DNA of 35,503 nucleotides from Akkermansiaceae bacterium. GTDB taxonomy: Bacteria > Verrucomicrobiota > Verrucomicrobiia > Verrucomicrobiales > Akkermansiaceae. This document shows positions 32,362 through 35,503 of the stretch, piece after piece. Every line of letters starts with the position of its first letter. Position 1 is the stretch's first letter. Both the position numbers and the translations under genes were made by a program. The notes beneath the pieces were generated by a model. The model searched no databases. It worked only from the letters and a program-made list of their open reading frames with translations, and was not told the DNA's origin. The stretch covers positions 341 to 35,843 of the forward strand of contig JALQTQ010000008.1 in assembly GCA_023263995.1 (NCBI GenBank). Reading direction: 5' to 3'.

Positions 32362-33621
32362 TTAATCCCGATGATTTGATCTCACTTGATCTCTTATTGC
32401 TATCTTTAAGATTCTACCCTTGAGTCGGCGAATGAGATAACTCGGGATCCCCGCCTGAAATGGCGAATTTAAAAACGACTTCGGCTGCGTGAGAACCCGT
32501 GCGACTATTTCGTCGTTCAATGCAGAGATGGCCATTTTCCCAAGCCACGAACCATCAATGAATCGCGACTCCGGAGGCAGGACCTTCGTGAGGCAATCAA
32601 CTGCAAAATCACCGACCATTCGACGATGATTTTTGAGAGCGACCTCACCCCAAAAATAAGCAGCTGGACTTACCTGCCCGTGGTTCAAGGCATCTTGCCA
32701 TAGCAAAAGAGCTCTCTCGATTTCTTCCTGACCATGTAACTCCAAGATCATCAGGGCGTGAAAGAAAAGGCGTCCCGCGATCAGCGCCGAGTAATCCTCC
32801 CTCATTGCAGGATCCCCTCGCTTGATGAACATGCGGGCAATTTCGGCATGGGCCAACTGCCCTTCAACGGTCATGGATTTCGTGCCAAGCGAACCCCGCT
32901 CGATGTTGTCCATTCGGATGAAATGATCAATTTCCGAACGATGGAGATAAGAGGGCCGCGCCACAAGAGCCCGCAAGTGGAGCTCGCTGTCTTGGCCACA
33001 CAGAAGCGTCTCGTCCCATCCCCCTATTTTGAAAAAAAACTCCTTTCGCCAAATCGGACCTGAAGTCTGCCAAGGCACATCCCGGCTCAAAAACCGTTCA
33101 ATCACAGGCCGCTCTGTCGGCACATTCCACACGAAAGGGGAGTCCCCGGGCCTTTCTCGAAACATCCCACCAGTGTAGGCCACAAAATCATAGGCACTCC
33201 CGGACTCCATGAAGGCCAGACGATTTTCAAGAGCAGTGGGAGCCAAGAGATCATCGGAGTCCAGAAAGACCAGATAATCGGTCGTCGCCAGCCGGGCACC
33301 ATCATTCCGGGATGCCGGTGCTCCTTTTCTCCCGATAGGAGCCTGATGATATTTGACACGGGAATCCTCCGTGCTCAGCCGTCTCATCACCTCGGGCGTC
33401 CGATCAGTTGAGCCATCATCAACAACCAGACATTCCCACCTTTCGTAACTCTGCGACCTCACCGATTCCAGAGTCTCTTGCAAAAGATCACACCGGTTGT
33501 GAGTCGGAATAATGATTGAAACTTTCGCAGTCTGAGAAGCTGACATAGCAGGTGAACTGATGGGCTGAGATCCCGGAATCAAGGAGAGATTGGGGGACCT
33601 CCGGACTCCTTGAAGCGTCAC
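32362..33621 (-). CDS. Glycosyltransferase family 2
   Basis: A GT-A enzyme of up to 419 residues. KVSIIIPTHNRCDLLQETLESV begins the fold; CLVVDDGSTDRTPEVM and DYLVFLDSDDLLAPTALENRL contain the DD and DSDD motifs. GASRN-like GAPASRNDGARLA is present. WDETLLCGQDSELHLRALV gives the late acceptor motif. A long helical C-terminus of about 170 residues is unassigned. Two starts are possible: GTG at 33621 forms a GTGA overlap with the GT4 stop and has AGAGG 6 bases upstream, adding 25 non-family residues; ATG at 33546 (MSASQTAKVS) begins right before the fold. Confidence 0.9.
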   Translation of the reverse strand: MTLQGVRRSPNLSLIPGSQPISSPAMSASQTAKVSIIIPTHNRCDLLQETLESVRSQSYERWECLVVDDGSTDRTPEVMRRLSTEDSRVKYHQAPIGRKGAPASRNDGARLATTDYLVFLDSDDLLAPTALENRLAFMESGSAYDFVAYTGGMFRERPGDSPFVWNVPTERPVIERFLSRDVPWQTSGPIWRKEFFFKIGGWDETLLCGQDSELHLRALVARPSYLHRSEIDHFIRMDNIERGSLGTKSMTVEGQLAHAEIARMFIKRGDPAMREDYSALIAGRLFFHALMILELHGQEEIERALLLWQDALNHGQVSPAAYFWGEVALKNHRRMVGDFAVDCLTKVLPPESRFIDGSWLGKMAISALNDEIVARVLTQPKSFLNSPFQAGIPSYLIRRLKGRILKIAIRDQVRSNHRD

Positions 33622-34736
33622 TGGGGACCTCTGGCAACCGAACGGAGTAAGCCCGCTAATCGATCCAGAGTCTGCTCTTTTCCAAAAAGCGTGCGGATCC
33701 GTTGCCGGGCTGAATTTGACATCGCAATGAGTTCATCATCCTTCATCTGCAAAACATCGACCATTTTGGCAGCCATCGTTCGATAGTCACCTTCCTCACA
33801 AAGAAAGCCGGTTTGTCCCTCTGCCACCACATCGCATATCCCAGTGTGCCGGGTAGCCACGACCGGGAGTCCGCAGCACTGGGCCTCTAGGATGGCCACG
33901 GGCGTGCCTTCACTGTCGCCATTGCCAGCTTCCACTGAATGCTGAACAAACAAGCGCGCCCGCTGCATCGCTTTCTGGACCCAATCGTGGCTTTTTGCCC
34001 CATGAAAAACGACCGCTTCCGATATTCCAAGTGCCTTGGCCAGCCAGCGACATGGCCCGAGAAGGGGTCCCTCACCTGCCATCTCTAATCGCGCTTCGGG
34101 AATCGATTTGAGAGCCTCAGAGAAGGCCAGCAAGGTCAAATGAGGGGCTTTCTTCTCAACAAAACGTCCCACCGACAATACGGACTTCCCCCCGCGGCTG
34201 GGATCAATTGCCCCAAATTGAGCCTGATCAACGAAGTATGGGATGTAATGAACACGGTCCCGGGGCGCCCCTACGGATACCAATTGTCTGACCATACTTT
34301 GCGAGACCCCAACGATTGCTGCCGACTCCGCAAAGAGGCGGGAATAATTTTCACGGTTTTCAGCCAAAGCTTCCCGGTTATGAGCGTCGTACCCATGAAA
34401 ATGGGTCACCAAGGGCAGGCCCGCCTGGAGACATGCCGGTAGGATCATCGCCCCGGTGGGCCCGTACTCCGCGAGCACCACCTCTATCCCCTTTTTTTTG
34501 AGCCAGCGAGCCTGTCGCTGGACCAAAAACTTGGCATCATTGAAGGTTCCCATTTTACGGATGGGATATCGCCAAAGCCGCTCAAACAGTGCTTCTTTCC
34601 GAAGGGAACCATCGCTGACCTGATCGAGGGCCACCCCGTGAAGAGTCAAAATCTCATAAGGCAAGCGATCAACGTGGGTCTGAATGAAGGTCTCGGAATA
34701 GGTTCCCAAAACCTGACTGACAATCGCGACTCGCAT
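33618..34736 (-). CDS. Glycosyltransferase family 4
   Basis: A 372-residue GT-B enzyme. Start at ATG 34736 (MRVAIVSQVLGTYSETFIQTHV), 1 base after the methyltransferase stop. The acceptor domain includes THFHGYDAHNREAL and AIVGVSQSMVRQLVSVG. Donor domain: LSVGRFVEKKAPHLTLLAFSEAL, LEMAGEGPLL and GNGDSEGTPVAILEAQCCGLPVVATRHTG, with the E-x7-E pair. The layout resembles colanic-acid WcaL/AmsK-type enzymes, which open with FSETFI-like motifs. Specificity unknown. Confidence 0.92.
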   Translation of the reverse strand: MRVAIVSQVLGTYSETFIQTHVDRLPYEILTLHGVALDQVSDGSLRKEALFERLWRYPIRKMGTFNDAKFLVQRQARWLKKKGIEVVLAEYGPTGAMILPACLQAGLPLVTHFHGYDAHNREALAENRENYSRLFAESAAIVGVSQSMVRQLVSVGAPRDRVHYIPYFVDQAQFGAIDPSRGGKSVLSVGRFVEKKAPHLTLLAFSEALKSIPEARLEMAGEGPLLGPCRWLAKALGISEAVVFHGAKSHDWVQKAMQRARLFVQHSVEAGNGDSEGTPVAILEAQCCGLPVVATRHTGICDVVAEGQTGFLCEEGDYRTMAAKMVDVLQMKDDELIAMSNSARQRIRTLFGKEQTLDRLAGLLRSVARGPQ

Positions 34737-34737
34737 C

Positions 34738-35460
34738 TCACTTATTGGGCTTGACCGTAGCAACTCTTGCGGTCCCAGTAATCCCGGGCATCAGATATGG
34801 CACATTGGAGAATTGGTCCACCGGACGGTCCTTCCGCACCAGCCATCGATAAACGGGAAAACTGATCCGGGATAGCCATTTCCGCTGGGTCTCCGTCATC
34901 GGCCTCCGACGCACCCAGAGCCCAATCGCTTGCGCCAAGGCAGCATCCCATCCACCCGTTGGCCTAATCTGGATATCAGTAAATCCCGAGTTTTTGAGGT
35001 GCCTTTCGAGCGACCAAGGGGTGTAGCGATATTCATCATGAGGGCAATCATGCAAAGGCCAGAGGAAAGGAACTGTAAAGAAAAGCAACCCCCCGGTCTT
35101 CAGGACACGCGCGATCTCGCCCAAGGTCACTTCCGGCTCCGGACAATGCTCCAGCACCTCGGTCGCCATCGCACAGTCAAATTCTTGATCCCGAAAAGGC
35201 ATGGTGACCCCATCCCAAGTGTAATCCGCATCCTGATAATGGAAGTTATCCAGCAAATCGAGAGGGACGTACTCGGTAATCCGAGACTCCCCTGAAGTCA
35301 GCAACGATCTGTAGGGCTGATTCCCAGCTCCAACGTCCAGAAATCGCCCTCCCATCATGGGAATGACGCCCTTGAGGTTGCGCAGAATCGCCGACCGGAT
35401 CACATATAGATCCTGGTTTGTCGATGACAGTTGAGGATCTAGAAAAGGCTGATTATCCAT
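34738..35460 (-). CDS. Class I SAM-dependent methyltransferase
   Basis: A 240-residue methyltransferase (Methyltransf_11 type). SAM-binding motif I is RFLDVGAGNQPYRSLL (residues 39-54), VPLDLLDNFHYQDADY carries the acidic residue, EFDCAMATEVLEHCPEPEVTL is motif II-like and VLKTGGLLFFTVPFLWPLHDCPHDEYRY is motif III with post-motif residues. It probably methylates a sugar or the reducing-end acceptor of the glycan. It is the first complete gene of the cluster inside the window; only 43 bases remain upstream, with no promoter visible, so the transcript may start outside. Confidence 0.88.
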   Translation of the reverse strand: MDNQPFLDPQLSSTNQDLYVIRSAILRNLKGVIPMMGGRFLDVGAGNQPYRSLLTSGESRITEYVPLDLLDNFHYQDADYTWDGVTMPFRDQEFDCAMATEVLEHCPEPEVTLGEIARVLKTGGLLFFTVPFLWPLHDCPHDEYRYTPWSLERHLKNSGFTDIQIRPTGGWDAALAQAIGLWVRRRPMTETQRKWLSRISFPVYRWLVRKDRPVDQFSNVPYLMPGITGTARVATVKPNK

Positions 35461-35503
35461 AAGCTTTTTAGTCTTCGAAAAAGTTTGTGTCGAATCCTAG
35501 TCA

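Overview
The window looks like a chromosomal segment of a Verrucomicrobiota (PVC superphylum) bacterium. The left edge carries a planctomycete-type cytochrome protein (DUF1588/DUF1585 C-terminus, CxxCH motif) directly followed by a Tat-exported DUF1552 protein, a pairing typical of Planctomycetes and Verrucomicrobia. A PEP-CTERM protein further in fits the same placement. No rRNA, tRNA, CRISPR array or insertion sequence was seen. The genus cannot be given from sequence reading alone.

Layout. Bases 3-2579 (plus strand) hold the partial cytochrome gene, the DUF1552 gene and a small secreted orphan. Everything from 2822 to 35460 is on the minus strand and is a very large surface-polysaccharide locus. 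Read in transcription order (right to left): SAM methyltransferase; GT4; GT2; GT11 fucosyltransferase-like; CDP-glucose synthesis (rfbF, rfbG) with a 3,5-epimerase-family and an RmlD-family gene; GT2; GT4; GT4-like; GT8; GT4; acyltransferase-3; GT-A (DxD); GT2; GT4; GT4; nucleotidyltransferase-like/P-loop kinase fusion; APH-like kinase; Wzy-like polymerase; GT4; DUF218 (YdcF/SanA-like); hexapeptide acyltransferase; GMC oxidoreductase; aldo/keto reductase; GT2; GT4. After a gap of about 340 bases come a small secreted protein, a PEP-CTERM protein and an O-antigen-ligase-like membrane protein.

How it works together. About 15 glycosyltransferases, sugar-nucleotide enzymes (predicted CDP-6-deoxyhexose), acyl- and methyl-decorating enzymes and one or two polymerase/ligase proteins would build and modify a complex heteropolysaccharide. 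Many neighbouring genes overlap by 1-14 bases (ATGA, GTGA, TTGA, TGATG junctions), which points to one or a few long, translationally coupled transcripts. No Wzx flippase, priming phosphoglycosyltransferase, Wza/Wzc export protein or exosortase is visible, so the system must use genes outside the window.

Most promising less-ordinary elements: (1) the overlapping GMC oxidase + aldo/keto reductase pair beside a hexapeptide acyltransferase, a candidate oxidation/reduction sugar epimerisation module; (2) the nucleotidyltransferase-kinase fusion + APH-like kinase + polymerase block with ATGA junctions; (3) an intrinsic-terminator hairpin whose U-tract runs almost into the start codon of the ligase-like gene; (4) two GT4 enzymes with an identically spaced four-cysteine cluster; (5) a secreted orphan paired with the PEP-CTERM protein.
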